Below are positions 24,966 through 33,569 of a stretch of 64,000 bases of DNA, one piece after another. The notes under the pieces were generated by a model. That model was not told the origin of the DNA. It ran no database searches and was given only the letters and a program-made list of their open reading frames with translations. Both the position numbers and the translations under genes were made by a program. Source of the stretch: CBDIHH01 sp965279095 (lineage in GTDB: Bacteria; Pseudomonadota; Alphaproteobacteria; Caulobacterales; Caulobacteraceae); contig CBDIHH010000007.1 in assembly GCA_965279095.1 (NCBI GenBank), forward strand, positions 1,063,926 through 1,127,925. The letters run 5' to 3'. How positions within the stretch are numbered: the first letter of the stretch is position 1; every line of letters starts with the position of its first letter.

Positions 24966-26005
24966 GGATCCTGGTCACCGGCGGGGCAGGGTTCATCGGC
25001 TCGGCCGTGGTGCGCCGCGCCATCGCCGACGGCCATGAGGTGGTCAACCTCGACGCCCTCGCCTATTCGGCCAACCTCGACAACGTCGCGCCCGTGGCCA
25101 ACTCGCCGCGGTACGCCTTCGAGCACGCCGATGTCTGCGACGTCGAGGCGGTGGCGCGGGTGTTCGCCCGGCGCCGGCCGCAGGCGGTGATGCACCTGGC
25201 CGCCGAATCCCACAACGACCGCGCCATCGAGGGCCCCCTGGCCTTCGTCCGCACCAATGTGATGGGCACGGCCGTGCTGCTGGAGGCGGCGCGGGCCTAC
25301 TGGAACGGACTGGAGGGCGACGAGCGGGCCGCCTTTCGCTTCCACCACGTCTCCACCGACGAGGTCTTCGGCGCCCTGGGCGAGACCGGCGTGTTCGACG
25401 AGGCCACGCCCTATGATCCCAACTCGCCCTATTCGGCCAGCAAGGCGGGCGCCGACCATCTGGTGCGCGCCTGGGGCCGCACCTATGGCCTGCCGGTGGT
25501 GCTGACCAACTGCTCCAACAACTACGGCCCCTACCAGTTTCCCGAGAAGCTGATCCCGACGGTGATCCTGCGGGCGCTGGAGGGCAAGACGATCCCCGTC
25601 TACGGGGACGGGCGGCAGATGCGCGACTGGCTGCACGTGGACGACCACGCCGAGGCCCTCCTGCTGGTCCTGCAATCGGGCCGCGTCGGCGAGACCTATG
25701 CGGTGGGCGGCGACCCGAGCCGGCGCAATCTGCAGATCGTCCAGGCCCTTTGCGCCAGCCTCGACCGCCTGGCGCCGGCCAATACGCCGCACGCCGACCG
25801 GATCGAGTTCGTCGCCGATCGCCCCGGCCACGACTTCCGCTACGCCATCGACGCCGGCAAGCTGACGCGCGAGCTCGGCTGGACCCCGCGAACGCCCCTC
25901 GACCAGGGGCTGGACGAGACCGTGCGCTGGTATGTGGACAACCGCGCCTGGTGGCAGGCGATCCGCGAGCGCGGGTTCGCCGGCGAGCGGCTGGGCCTCG
26001 TTTGA
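24962..26005 (+). CDS. rfbB: dTDP-glucose 4,6-dehydratase
   Basis: A 347-aa NAD-dependent dehydratase that forms dTDP-4-keto-6-deoxyglucose, the second step of the rhamnose route. ILVTGGAGFIGSAVV binds NAD, STDEVFGAL carries the Thr-Asp-Glu catalytic group and YSASKAGADHLVRAW the Tyr-x3-Lys. NNYGPYQFPEKLIP is specific to this enzyme. It starts at GTG, with GTGA overlap to rfbC, and its TGA overlaps the rfbD start. Confidence 0.96.
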   Translation: MRILVTGGAGFIGSAVVRRAIADGHEVVNLDALAYSANLDNVAPVANSPRYAFEHADVCDVEAVARVFARRRPQAVMHLAAESHNDRAIEGPLAFVRTNVMGTAVLLEAARAYWNGLEGDERAAFRFHHVSTDEVFGALGETGVFDEATPYDPNSPYSASKAGADHLVRAWGRTYGLPVVLTNCSNNYGPYQFPEKLIPTVILRALEGKTIPVYGDGRQMRDWLHVDDHAEALLLVLQSGRVGETYAVGGDPSRRNLQIVQALCASLDRLAPANTPHADRIEFVADRPGHDFRYAIDAGKLTRELGWTPRTPLDQGLDETVRWYVDNRAWWQAIRERGFAGERLGLV

Positions 26006-26886
26006 GCCTGCGCATCCTCCTGTTCGGCCGCACCGGCCAGGTGGCCCGCGAACTCGTCGACGGCGCGGCGGCGGCCGGCCACCGCCTGACCGCCCTGTCA
26101 CGGGACGAGGCCGACCTGACCCGTCCGGCCGAGATCGAGGCCGCCATCGGCAGGGGGCCCTGGGACCTTGTGATCAACGCCGCCGCCTATACCGCCGTCG
26201 ACCGGGCCGAGACCGAGGCGGCCCTGGCGCTGGCGGTGAACGCCGAGGCCCCTGGCGTGATGGCCCGCGCCTGCGCCGCCCGGGGCCTGCCGCTGGTCCA
26301 CCTGTCCACCGACTATGTCTTCGCCGGCGACCGGGCCGGCGCCTGGCGCGAGACCGATCCGACCGGGCCCGCGGGGGTCTACGGGCGCTCCAAGCTGGCC
26401 GGGGAGCAGGCCGTGGCGGCCGCGGGAGGGCGGGCGATGGTCCTGCGCACCTCCTGGGTGTTCTCACCGCACGGCTCCAACTTCGTCCGGACGATGCTGC
26501 GGATCGGCGCCGGCGGCGGCCCCGTGCGGGTGGTGGACGACCAGACCGGCCGCCCGACCTGCGCCGCCGACCTGGCGGATTTCATCCTGCAGGCCGCCCC
26601 GCGCCTGGCGGCGGGGGATGACGCCGCCGCCGGCCTGTTCCATTTCGCCGGGGCGGGCGCGGTCACCTGGCGAGGCTTGGCCGAGGCCGTCTTCGCCGAG
26701 GCCGGCCTGCCGGTGGTCGTCCTGCCCATCGCCACGACGGACTATCCCACCCCGGCGAAGCGGCCCATCAATTCGGTGCTGGACACATCGCGGCTGGAGG
26801 CGGCCTTCGCCTACCGGCCGCGCCCCTGGCGGATCGGGCTGAGCGAGACCATCGCCCGGCTGAAGACGGCAAAGGACGAGGCATGA
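26002..26886 (+). CDS. rfbD: dTDP-4-dehydrorhamnose reductase
   Basis: A 294-aa NAD(P)H-dependent reductase that makes dTDP-L-rhamnose in the last step. LFGRTGQVARELVDGA binds the cofactor, VINAAAYTAVDRAE and HLSTDYVFAGD follow, and YGRSKLAGEQAV holds the Tyr-x3-Lys. A TTG at 26002 that overlaps the rfbB stop (TTGA) is taken as start because no ATG or GTG lies near where the fold begins. Its stop overlaps the rfbA ATG. Confidence 0.93.
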   Translation: MSLRILLFGRTGQVARELVDGAAAAGHRLTALSRDEADLTRPAEIEAAIGRGPWDLVINAAAYTAVDRAETEAALALAVNAEAPGVMARACAARGLPLVHLSTDYVFAGDRAGAWRETDPTGPAGVYGRSKLAGEQAVAAAGGRAMVLRTSWVFSPHGSNFVRTMLRIGAGGGPVRVVDDQTGRPTCAADLADFILQAAPRLAAGDDAAAGLFHFAGAGAVTWRGLAEAVFAEAGLPVVVLPIATTDYPTPAKRPINSVLDTSRLEAAFAYRPRPWRIGLSETIARLKTAKDEA

Positions 26887-27746
26887 GGCGCGGCATCATC
26901 CTGGCCGGGGGTTCGGGCAGCCGACTGCACCCCCTGACCCTGGCGGTCTCCAAACAGCTGCTGCCGATCTACGACAAGCCGATGATCTACTACCCCCTGT
27001 CGGTGCTGCTGCTGGCCGGAGTGCGCGAGATCCTCATCATCACCACCGCCAAGGACCAGGCCAATTTCCAGCGCCTGCTGGGCGACGGCGCCCAGTTGGG
27101 CCTGTCGATCTCCTATGTGGTCCAGCCCTCGCCCGGGGGCCTGGCCCAGGCCTATCTGCTCGGCGAGGCTTTCGTCCAGGGCAAGCCCAGCGTGCTGGTG
27201 CTGGGCGACAACCTGTTCTTCGGCGCCGGCTTCGGCGAAGCGCTCAAGGAGGCGTCGGACCGGGCCTTCGGGGCCACCATCTTCGGCTATCAGGTGGCCG
27301 ACGCCCGGGCCTATGGGGTGGTGGAGTTCGACCAGGCGCGCCGGGTGCTCAGCATCGAGGAGAAGCCCGCCAACCCCCGGTCGAGCTATGCGGTGACGGG
27401 CCTGTATTTCTACGATGGCCGGGCCAGCCAGCTGGCGCGCACCCTGACCCCCTCGGCGCGGGGCGAGCTGGAGATCACCGATCTGAACCGCCTCTACCTG
27501 GAGGCCGGCGATCTCAGCGTCCAGGTGCTCGGCCGCGGCTTCGCCTGGCTGGACACCGGCACCCACGACTCCCTGCTCGAGGCGGGGGAGTTCGTGCGCA
27601 CCATCGAGCACCGCCAGGGCCTGCGGGTAGGGGCCATCGAGGAGATCGCCTTCAACAGCGGCTGGATCGACCGCGCCCAGCTGCGCGCCCTCGCCGACAC
27701 CCTCAACAACAGCTACGGCGCCTATCTGCGCCGGCTGGCGGAGTAG
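26883..27746 (+). CDS. rfbA: Glucose-1-phosphate thymidylyltransferase
   Basis: A 287-aa nucleotidyltransferase that joins dTTP and glucose-1-phosphate, the first step of dTDP-L-rhamnose synthesis. GIILAGGSGSRLHPLTLAVSK is the nucleotide-binding signature, then PIYDKPMIYYPLSVL, VLGDNLFFG and the substrate-site FAWLDTGTHDSLLEA. Length is normal. Last gene of the operon, in ATGA overlap with rfbD. Rhamnose made here can feed the glycan locus. Confidence 0.96.
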   Translation: MRRGIILAGGSGSRLHPLTLAVSKQLLPIYDKPMIYYPLSVLLLAGVREILIITTAKDQANFQRLLGDGAQLGLSISYVVQPSPGGLAQAYLLGEAFVQGKPSVLVLGDNLFFGAGFGEALKEASDRAFGATIFGYQVADARAYGVVEFDQARRVLSIEEKPANPRSSYAVTGLYFYDGRASQLARTLTPSARGELEITDLNRLYLEAGDLSVQVLGRGFAWLDTGTHDSLLEAGEFVRTIEHRQGLRVGAIEEIAFNSGWIDRAQLRALADTLNNSYGAYLRRLAE

Positions 27747-27750
27747 GCGC

Positions 27751-28686
27751 CTACAGGACGCCCTCGCCGAGAGCCGCGGCGATCCGCGCCCGGCGCGCCA
27801 GCTGCTGCTCCCGCCAGGTGATGAACAGGGTGGCGGCCATGATCACCGCCGCGCCCGCCAGGGTGAGGGCGGTGGGAATCTCGCCGAAAAAGACATAGCC
27901 GGCGGCGATGGCGAACAGCAGGCGGGTGTAGTCGAGGGGGGCCATGGCGGTGGCGTCGCCCACCGACATGCCCTTGATGAAGGTCCACTGGTTCACCGCC
28001 GCGAACAGCCCCAGGGCCGTCAGCAGCATCAGGTCGCGGGCGCCTGGCCAGCGCCACACCAGCAGGGCCGAGGGCAGGGACAGGATCACGCCCAGGATCG
28101 ACGCCCAGGCCAGGACGGTGAGGGGACTGTGGTCCTGGGTCAGGGACTTCATGCCGGTGATCGACAGGGCCAGGACGAAGGACGAGGCCAGGGCGGCGGC
28201 CTGCGGCAGGCCCGGGGCGGCCCCCGCGCTCCAGGGGTGCAGCATCAGCAGCACGCCGCAGAAGCCCACCACCACCGCCGCCAGCCGGGGCAGGTTCACC
28301 GCCTCGCGCAGCACCAGGATCGCCAGGGGCACGATCCACAGGGGGCGGGTGAAGGAGAGGGCGTTGGCCTCGGCCATCGGCAGGGTCTGGAAGGAATACA
28401 GCTGCAGGATCACCCCGACCATGCTGCAGCCCGCCCGGAACAGCAGCGCCGGCATCCGCCGCGACGCCAGCACCGCCCGGGGCGCCCGCAGGACGAAGGG
28501 CGCCACCACCAGCAGCGTGCCCAGCTGGCGGTAGAAGTTCTGCAGCGGCGCCGGATAGTCGGTCCCCAGGGATTTGACCAGGGTGGTCATGGCCACGAAG
28601 GTGACGGCGGACACCAGCATCCAGCCCGCCCCCTGGACATTGGGGCCGAGGGCGAGGAAGCGGCCGCGGGCGCTCATGCCCGGCAT
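27751..28686 (-). CDS. DMT-family (EamA) inner-membrane transporter
   Basis: A 311-aa membrane protein with about ten hydrophobic helices arranged as two EamA repeats (for example GAGWMLVSAVTFVAMTTLVKSLG and later LALSITGMKSLT). Positions FYRQLGTLLVVAPFVL and DYTRLLFAIAAGYVFFGEIP are typical of drug/metabolite transporters. The substrate is unknown. It lies tail-to-tail with rfbA, 4 bases apart, and is 3 bases downstream of ubiB in the same direction. Confidence 0.85.
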   Translation of the reverse strand: MPGMSARGRFLALGPNVQGAGWMLVSAVTFVAMTTLVKSLGTDYPAPLQNFYRQLGTLLVVAPFVLRAPRAVLASRRMPALLFRAGCSMVGVILQLYSFQTLPMAEANALSFTRPLWIVPLAILVLREAVNLPRLAAVVVGFCGVLLMLHPWSAGAAPGLPQAAALASSFVLALSITGMKSLTQDHSPLTVLAWASILGVILSLPSALLVWRWPGARDLMLLTALGLFAAVNQWTFIKGMSVGDATAMAPLDYTRLLFAIAAGYVFFGEIPTALTLAGAAVIMAATLFITWREQQLARRARIAAALGEGVL

Positions 28687-28689
28687 CCC

Positions 28690-30192
28690 CTAGCGGGCGA
28701 AGGCGAACAGGGCGAAGGCCAAGCCCGCCACGGCGATGCCCAGGGCGAACCACACCAGGCGGCCATGAGGCTCGGCCGGCGCGACGACGGCGACGGGCGG
28801 CGGCGCCTCGGCGTGGCGGGCCAGGCCCTCGAGGATGCGCAGGCCCTCGCCGAGCAGTCGCTTGACCTGGGCCGGCGGGGCCAGCTCGCGCATCATCCAG
28901 CGCCGGGCGATGGGATCGGCCGCGGCCCAGATGTCGTGCGCCGGGTCGATGCGCCGGGCGACGCCCTCCACCGTGACCATGGTCTTCTGCAGCAGCACCA
29001 GTTCGGGCCGCAGTTTCATGTCGAACAGGGCGGTGATCTCAAACAGCTGGGTCAGCAGCCGGCCCATGGACACCTGCTCGGCGGGCAGGCCGAAGATGGG
29101 CTCGCCCACGGCGCGCAGGGCCTGGGCGAAGGTGGCCACCTGGTGGCCGGCGGGCACATAGCCGGCGTCGAAATGCACCTGGGCGATGCGCAGATAGTCC
29201 CGCTGCAGGAAGCCCCACAGGATTTCGGCGAGGTAGCGGCGCTCGCGCGGGCCGAGCCGGCCGATGATGCCGAAGTCCACCGCCGTCAGCACCGCCGGGG
29301 CGGCGACGAACAGGTTCCCCTCGTGCAGGTCGGCGTGGAACACCCCGTGGTCCAGGGCCTGGCTGAGGAAGGCGCGGGTGAGGTTGTCGGCCAGGCGCGG
29401 CCGGTCGAGCCCCGGCTGGTCCAGGGCGGCGGGATCGGAGAGGGGTTGGCCCTCGGCCCAGGTCAGGGTCAGCACCCGCTTGCCGACGCCCTCCCACAGC
29501 ACCTTCGGCGCGCGCATATAGTCGTCGCCGGCCATGATCTCGCCGAGCTCGGAGGCGCCGGCGGCCTCCATGCGCATGTCCAGCTCCAGCTCCAGCGACC
29601 GGGCCACCGCCGCCACGGCGCCGGCGGGATCCAGGCGTCGCGCCTCGGGGCCCAGGCGCGAGGCCAGCCTGGCCGCCAGATGCATGGCGCGGATGTCGGC
29701 GGCGACCCGCCGCTCGATCCCCGGCCGCAGCACCTTGACGGCCACCTTGCGGCCATCCTTCAGCCAGGCCGGGTGGGCCTGGGCGAGGGAGGCTGCGGCG
29801 ATCGGCTCGCCGAAAACCTCGAACAGATCCTGTACCGGACGGTCCAGCGCCTCGGCCACCTCGGCCCGGGCCACGTCGGTGGGGAAGGGCGCCAGATGGT
29901 CCTTCAGCCGCGACAGGTCGTCGGCGAAGGCGGCCCCGAAGATATCGGCCCGGGTCGACAGCACCTGGCCCAGCTTGATCGCCGCGGGTCCCAGCCGCTC
30001 CAGGGCCGTCGCCAGCCGCTCCCCGGGGCGCCCCTGGCGGGCCTGCGGCCCGGCGAACAGGCGCAGGCCGCGGGCCAGCAGCCGCGCGCTCGGGGGCAGG
30101 GCCGGCTCCAGGTCACGGGGCAGGATGGCGTCCGCGCGCACCAGCACCCAGGCGGCGCCGACCAGCCGGCCGAAGGACTCGATGTCACTCAC
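28690..30192 (-). CDS. ubiB: UbiB, ABC1/ADCK-type protein needed for ubiquinone synthesis
   Basis: A 500-aa atypical kinase-like protein of the UbiB family, membrane-bound and required for coenzyme Q synthesis, probably as an ATPase. The family hallmarks are visible: the KxGQ motif in AAIKLGQVLSTRADIF, the Ala-rich loop AAASLAQAHPAW, VAVKVLRPG, HADLHEGNLFV and TAVDFGIIGRL. A C-terminal membrane segment, LVWFALGIAVAGLAFALFAFA, anchors it. It lies 9 bases after ubiE, an arrangement common in alphaproteobacteria. Confidence 0.93.
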   Translation of the reverse strand: MSDIESFGRLVGAAWVLVRADAILPRDLEPALPPSARLLARGLRLFAGPQARQGRPGERLATALERLGPAAIKLGQVLSTRADIFGAAFADDLSRLKDHLAPFPTDVARAEVAEALDRPVQDLFEVFGEPIAAASLAQAHPAWLKDGRKVAVKVLRPGIERRVAADIRAMHLAARLASRLGPEARRLDPAGAVAAVARSLELELDMRMEAAGASELGEIMAGDDYMRAPKVLWEGVGKRVLTLTWAEGQPLSDPAALDQPGLDRPRLADNLTRAFLSQALDHGVFHADLHEGNLFVAAPAVLTAVDFGIIGRLGPRERRYLAEILWGFLQRDYLRIAQVHFDAGYVPAGHQVATFAQALRAVGEPIFGLPAEQVSMGRLLTQLFEITALFDMKLRPELVLLQKTMVTVEGVARRIDPAHDIWAAADPIARRWMMRELAPPAQVKRLLGEGLRILEGLARHAEAPPPVAVVAPAEPHGRLVWFALGIAVAGLAFALFAFAR

Positions 30193-30201
30193 CGTCGTGC
30201 C

Positions 30202-30960
30202 TCAGACCGCCCAGCCGTGGTGCAGGGCGACGACCCCGGCGGTGAAGTTGGTGTAGCCGACCCGCGAGAAGCCGGCCTCGCGCATCAGCTGCGCCAGGGT
30301 CTCCTGGTCAGGGAAGCGCCGGATGCTCTCCACCAGGTAGCGGTAGGCCTCCTTGTCGCCGGCCACGAGGCCGCCGATGGTCGGGATGACCTTGAAGGAA
30401 TAGCTGTCGTAGGCGGCGGCCAGGGCCTCGGTCACCGGCCGTGAGAATTCCAGGCACAGGAAGCGGCCCCCTGGCTTCAGCACCCGGCGGGCTTCCTTCA
30501 GGGCGCCCAGGGTGTCGGTGACATTGCGCAGGCCAAAGCCGATTGTATAGGCGTCCGCCGCCCCGTCCGGCAGGGGCAGGGTCTGGGCGTCGGCGACGGT
30601 CCAGGTTATCTCCGGCGCCGCGCCCCGCCGCTGGCCGGCGGCGATCATCTCGGCGTTGATATCCATGACGTGGATCGCCGCGTCGGCGCCGCCCCGGCGC
30701 AGCTGGGCCGCGCGGGCCAGCTTGGCGTAGCGGCGGGCCAGGTCGCCGGTGCCGCCCGCGCAGTCGACGATGACCTCCCCCGGCTGCGGGTTCAGCCGCG
30801 CCGCGGTCATGTCCTTCCAGACCCGGTGGAGGCCGGCGGACATCAGGTCGTTCATCAGGTCGTAGCGGCCGGCCACGCGGTCGAACACCCCGCGGACGAG
30901 GCCCGACTTGGCGGCGGCGTCCACGTCGCGGAAACCGAAGGGGGCGGAGGCTTGGGTCAT
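30202..30960 (-). CDS. ubiE: Ubiquinone/menaquinone C-methyltransferase
   Basis: A 252-aa SAM enzyme that methylates the quinone ring. GFRDVDAAAKSGLVRGVFDRVAGRYDLMNDLMS is near the N terminus, followed by the SAM motif VIVDCAGGTGDLARR, the acidic IHVMDINAEM, the motif YTIGFGLRNVTDT and GGRFLCLEFSRP. Length is normal for UbiE. It is the first gene of ubiE-ubiB, divergent from mutM. Confidence 0.95.
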   Translation of the reverse strand: MTQASAPFGFRDVDAAAKSGLVRGVFDRVAGRYDLMNDLMSAGLHRVWKDMTAARLNPQPGEVIVDCAGGTGDLARRYAKLARAAQLRRGGADAAIHVMDINAEMIAAGQRRGAAPEITWTVADAQTLPLPDGAADAYTIGFGLRNVTDTLGALKEARRVLKPGGRFLCLEFSRPVTEALAAAYDSYSFKVIPTIGGLVAGDKEAYRYLVESIRRFPDQETLAQLMREAGFSRVGYTNFTAGVVALHHGWAV

Positions 30961-31034
30961 GACTGTCTCTTAAGCGCATGGGCGCGGGCGCGCTAGCAGG
31001 TGCATCCGGCCGCGTCGCGGGCTATGGCCATGGC

Positions 31035-31895
31035 ATGCCCGAGCTTCCCGAGGTCGAGACCGTGCGCCGGGGCCTCCAGCCCGTCCTGGAGGGCCAGCGC
31101 CTGACGGCGGTCCGCGCCAACCGCCCGGACCTGCGCTTTCCCCTGCCCGACGGGTTTGTCCAGCGCCTCACCGGCGCCGTGGTGCTGTCGCTGGACCGGC
31201 GGGCCAAATACCTGCTGGCGCCCCTGGACCGGGGCGACACCCTGGTGATGCACCTGGGCATGACCGGCCGGTTCGAGATCGACGGCGCCGACAAGACCCG
31301 GCCCGGGGCCTTCCGCCACGCCGTCGCCGCCGACGACAAGCACGCCCATGTGGTGTTCGAGACCGGCGCCGGCAGTCGCATCACCTATTACGATCCGCGC
31401 CGGTTCGGCTTCATGGGCCTGATCGCCACCGAGGGCATGGAAGACCACCCCTGGTTCAGCGGCATGGGACCCGAGCCCCTCGGCCCCGGCCTGGACGCCG
31501 CCTATCTTCAGGCCGCGTTTTCCGGCCGCAAGCAGAGCCCCAAGACCCTGCTGCTCGACCAGCGGATCGTCGCCGGCCTCGGCAACATCTATGTCTGCGA
31601 GGCCCTGCACCGGGCGCGCATCTCGCCCAAGATCGCCGCCGGGCGCATCGGCAAGGCCCGCATCGGGGCCCTCGCGGGGGCCATCAAGACGGTTCTCTCC
31701 GAGGCCATCGCCGCGGGGGGCTCCACCCTACGCGATTTCGCCGCCTCCGACGGGGCCCTCGGCTATTTCCAGCACACCTTCCAGGTCTATGGCCGCGAGG
31801 GCCAGCCCTGCCTGCGCCAGGGGTGCGCGGGGGTGATCGCCCGCATCGTCCAAGGGGGGCGATCGACCTTCTTCTGCCCCGTTTGCCAGCGATAG
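31035..31895 (+). CDS. mutM: Formamidopyrimidine-DNA glycosylase
   Basis: A 286-aa DNA repair enzyme that removes 8-oxoguanine and ring-opened purines and cleaves the strand. After Met removal the catalytic Pro and Glu lead the chain (PELPEVETVRRGL). LGMTGRFEI, YYDPRRFGFMGLI and the C-terminal zinc finger CLRQGC...CPVC complete the fold. The start at 31035 is set by the required N-terminal Pro; the frame extends upstream but would bury this residue. Confidence 0.96.
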   Translation: MPELPEVETVRRGLQPVLEGQRLTAVRANRPDLRFPLPDGFVQRLTGAVVLSLDRRAKYLLAPLDRGDTLVMHLGMTGRFEIDGADKTRPGAFRHAVAADDKHAHVVFETGAGSRITYYDPRRFGFMGLIATEGMEDHPWFSGMGPEPLGPGLDAAYLQAAFSGRKQSPKTLLLDQRIVAGLGNIYVCEALHRARISPKIAAGRIGKARIGALAGAIKTVLSEAIAAGGSTLRDFAASDGALGYFQHTFQVYGREGQPCLRQGCAGVIARIVQGGRSTFFCPVCQR

Positions 31896-31902
31896 GCCGC
31901 CA

Positions 31903-32778
31903 ATGGCCCGCCTTGCCGCCGCCTTGTTGATCGCCGTGATGGCGGCTCTTGCCCCGGCGGGCCCCGGCCCCAGGGCCGAGCCCCCGGTGTGGATCGTGCG
32001 GGACGCCGATTCCGAGATCGTCCTGTTCGGCTCCCTGCACCTGCTCCCCGCGGGGGTCGACTGGCGCCCGGCCGCCCTGACCCGCGCCCTGGGGCAGGCG
32101 GACGACCTGTGGTTCGAACTGCCCCTGGACAGCGCCGCCGCCGCCGAGGTCCAGCAGCGGGCCCTGGCGCACAGCCAGCTGCCCGCGGGCCAGACCCTGT
32201 CAGCCCTGTTGTCGGCCGCCGCCCGGCAGCGCCTGGCGCGCCTCTGCCGCGAGGTGGGGGTCCCCCTGTCGGTGGTCGAGCGGATGCAGCCCTGGTACGC
32301 CGAGACCGTCCTCGGCGTCGCCGTCTACCGGCGGCAGGGCGCTGTGGCCGAGGAGGGGGTGGAGCGCCAGATCGCCGCCGCCGCCCCCCCGGGGGCGCGG
32401 CTGGAGGCCTTCGAGACCGGCGCTCAACAGATCGACATGTTCACCCAGGGCAGCCAGGCCGAGCAGGTCCGCTCGCTGGAGGATTCCCTCAGGGAGCTCG
32501 AGACCGATCCCGGCTTCGTGCCCCGCCTGGTCAAGCTGTGGATGAGCGCCGACGTGCGCGCCCTGGACCGGCAGGTGGTCGGCAAGCTGCGCCGCAGCGA
32601 CCCCGACCAGTACCGACGGCTGCTGGCCGACCGCAACCGCGCCTGGCTGCCGATGATCGAGACGCGCCTGGCAGGCTCGGGGCGCACGGTGATGGTCGTC
32701 GGCATCGGCCATCTGATCGGCCGCGACGGTCTGCCGGCGCTCCTGCGCGCGCGGGGCGTGACAGTCGAGGGCCCCTGA
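31903..32778 (+). CDS. TraB/GumN family secreted protein
   Basis: A 291-aa protein with a signal peptide (MARLAAALLIAVMAALAPAG, cleavage near PRAEP). It carries the two Gly-x-x-His motifs of the TraB/PrgY/GumN family, FGSLHLLP near residue 43 and VGIGHLIG near residue 265, which in relatives ligate a metal for peptidase activity; a conserved ERQ segment (EEGVERQI) lies between. Role in bacteria is unclear. Starts 7 bases after mutM. Confidence 0.78.
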   Translation: MARLAAALLIAVMAALAPAGPGPRAEPPVWIVRDADSEIVLFGSLHLLPAGVDWRPAALTRALGQADDLWFELPLDSAAAAEVQQRALAHSQLPAGQTLSALLSAAARQRLARLCREVGVPLSVVERMQPWYAETVLGVAVYRRQGAVAEEGVERQIAAAAPPGARLEAFETGAQQIDMFTQGSQAEQVRSLEDSLRELETDPGFVPRLVKLWMSADVRALDRQVVGKLRRSDPDQYRRLLADRNRAWLPMIETRLAGSGRTVMVVGIGHLIGRDGLPALLRARGVTVEGP

Positions 32779-32803
32779 TCGGGGGCTCCGGCGCCCGTTT
32801 TCG

Positions 32804-32832
32804 TTGACGCCGCCGGCCCGCGTCTGTATACG
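32804..32832 (+). promoter_or_regulatory. Promoter of rpsT
   Basis: TTGACG at 32804-32809 and TATACG at 32827-32832 with a spacer of exactly 17 bases. The -10 element is 74 bases before the rpsT start, leaving a leader of about 65 bases. Confidence 0.7.
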
Positions 32833-32906
32833 CGCGCCTTCCGATAAGCCGCGTCCGGGCCTCGCTGAGCGAGAGACCGCGCGCCGACCGCAAAGAACGA
32901 GACTCC

Positions 32907-33176
32907 ATGGCCAACACGCCCGGCTCCAAGAAGGCGATCCGCAAGATCGCTCGCCGCACCGAGGTCAACAAGAACCGCCGCTCGCGGGTGCGCACCTATC
33001 TGCGCAAGTTCGAGGAGGCGCTCACCGGGGGCGACACCGAGGTCGCCAAGTCGGCGTTCATCGTCGCTCAGTCCGAGCTGATGCGCGCCGTTTCCAAGGG
33101 CGTGGTGCACAAGAATACGGGGGCGCGCAAAGTGTCGCGCCTCGCCGCGGCGCTCAAGAAACTGTCCGCGGCCTGA
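32907..33176 (+). CDS. rpsT: 30S ribosomal protein S20
   Basis: An 89-aa basic ribosomal protein that binds 16S rRNA. MANTPGSKKAIRKIARRTEVNKNRRSR-like N terminus, FEEALTGGD and KGVVHKNTGARKVSRLAAAL are canonical S20. It has its own promoter and is followed by a strong terminator. Its place just upstream of dnaA matches the Caulobacter arrangement. Confidence 0.97.
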   Translation: MANTPGSKKAIRKIARRTEVNKNRRSRVRTYLRKFEEALTGGDTEVAKSAFIVAQSELMRAVSKGVVHKNTGARKVSRLAAALKKLSAA

Positions 33177-33235
33177 TCGACTTGCGGGCGGCCTTGGCGC
33201 CGCCCAAGCCGGATTCACGAGAGAATTCAAAGCCA

Positions 33236-33263
33236 CTCCGGCCCCAAAAGGGCCGGAGTTTTT
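33236..33263 (+). terminator. Rho-independent terminator after rpsT
   Basis: A perfect 9-bp stem (33236-33244 with 33250-33258), loop CAAAA, followed by five T residues at 33259-33263. Confidence 0.92.
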
Positions 33264-33569
33264 CTGTACGCCCAATCGGGGAAAAGGCGCCTTTTGTTAG
33301 GCTTGGCGGAGCGGAATTCCGCTTTCCCTTGGCGGGCGAGGGGGACTCGCGTGTCAACCAGATTATCTTAAGTTCGAGCCAAGAATCCCCGTTGATTCCC
33401 TCGGTCGGCTGAATACTCTTGGGCTGGTAACGCTCTTCCATCTTATGACGGATGATAAAACGGCAGCTGGGGATACGGTTGTATCCACGGCGTAAGGATC
33501 TGTTTGCGTTCAACAATTTGATCGTTTGCCGCGGGGGCGGGCGGTCATGATCGGTCGAGGGTCGGTTTG
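33264..33569 (+). promoter_or_regulatory. dnaA upstream control region
   Basis: About 300 bases without a gene and with lower GC than the surroundings. Two perfect 14-bp palindromes lie at 33282-33295 (AAAAGGCGCCTTTT) and 33310-33323 (AGCGGAATTCCGCT). Two GANTC sites, the target of the CcrM methylase, lie 11 bases apart at 33383-33387 and 33394-33398. In Caulobacter, dnaA transcription depends on methylation of such a site, so the same control is likely. A TATCCAC at 33484 is only a partial DnaA box. Confidence 0.55.

Noticed and set aside
33264..33569. Possible origin of replication before dnaA
   Set aside because: Only a partial DnaA-box-like TATCCAC occurs and there is no AT-rich unwinding stretch. 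In Caulobacter-type chromosomes the origin lies elsewhere, next to hemE.
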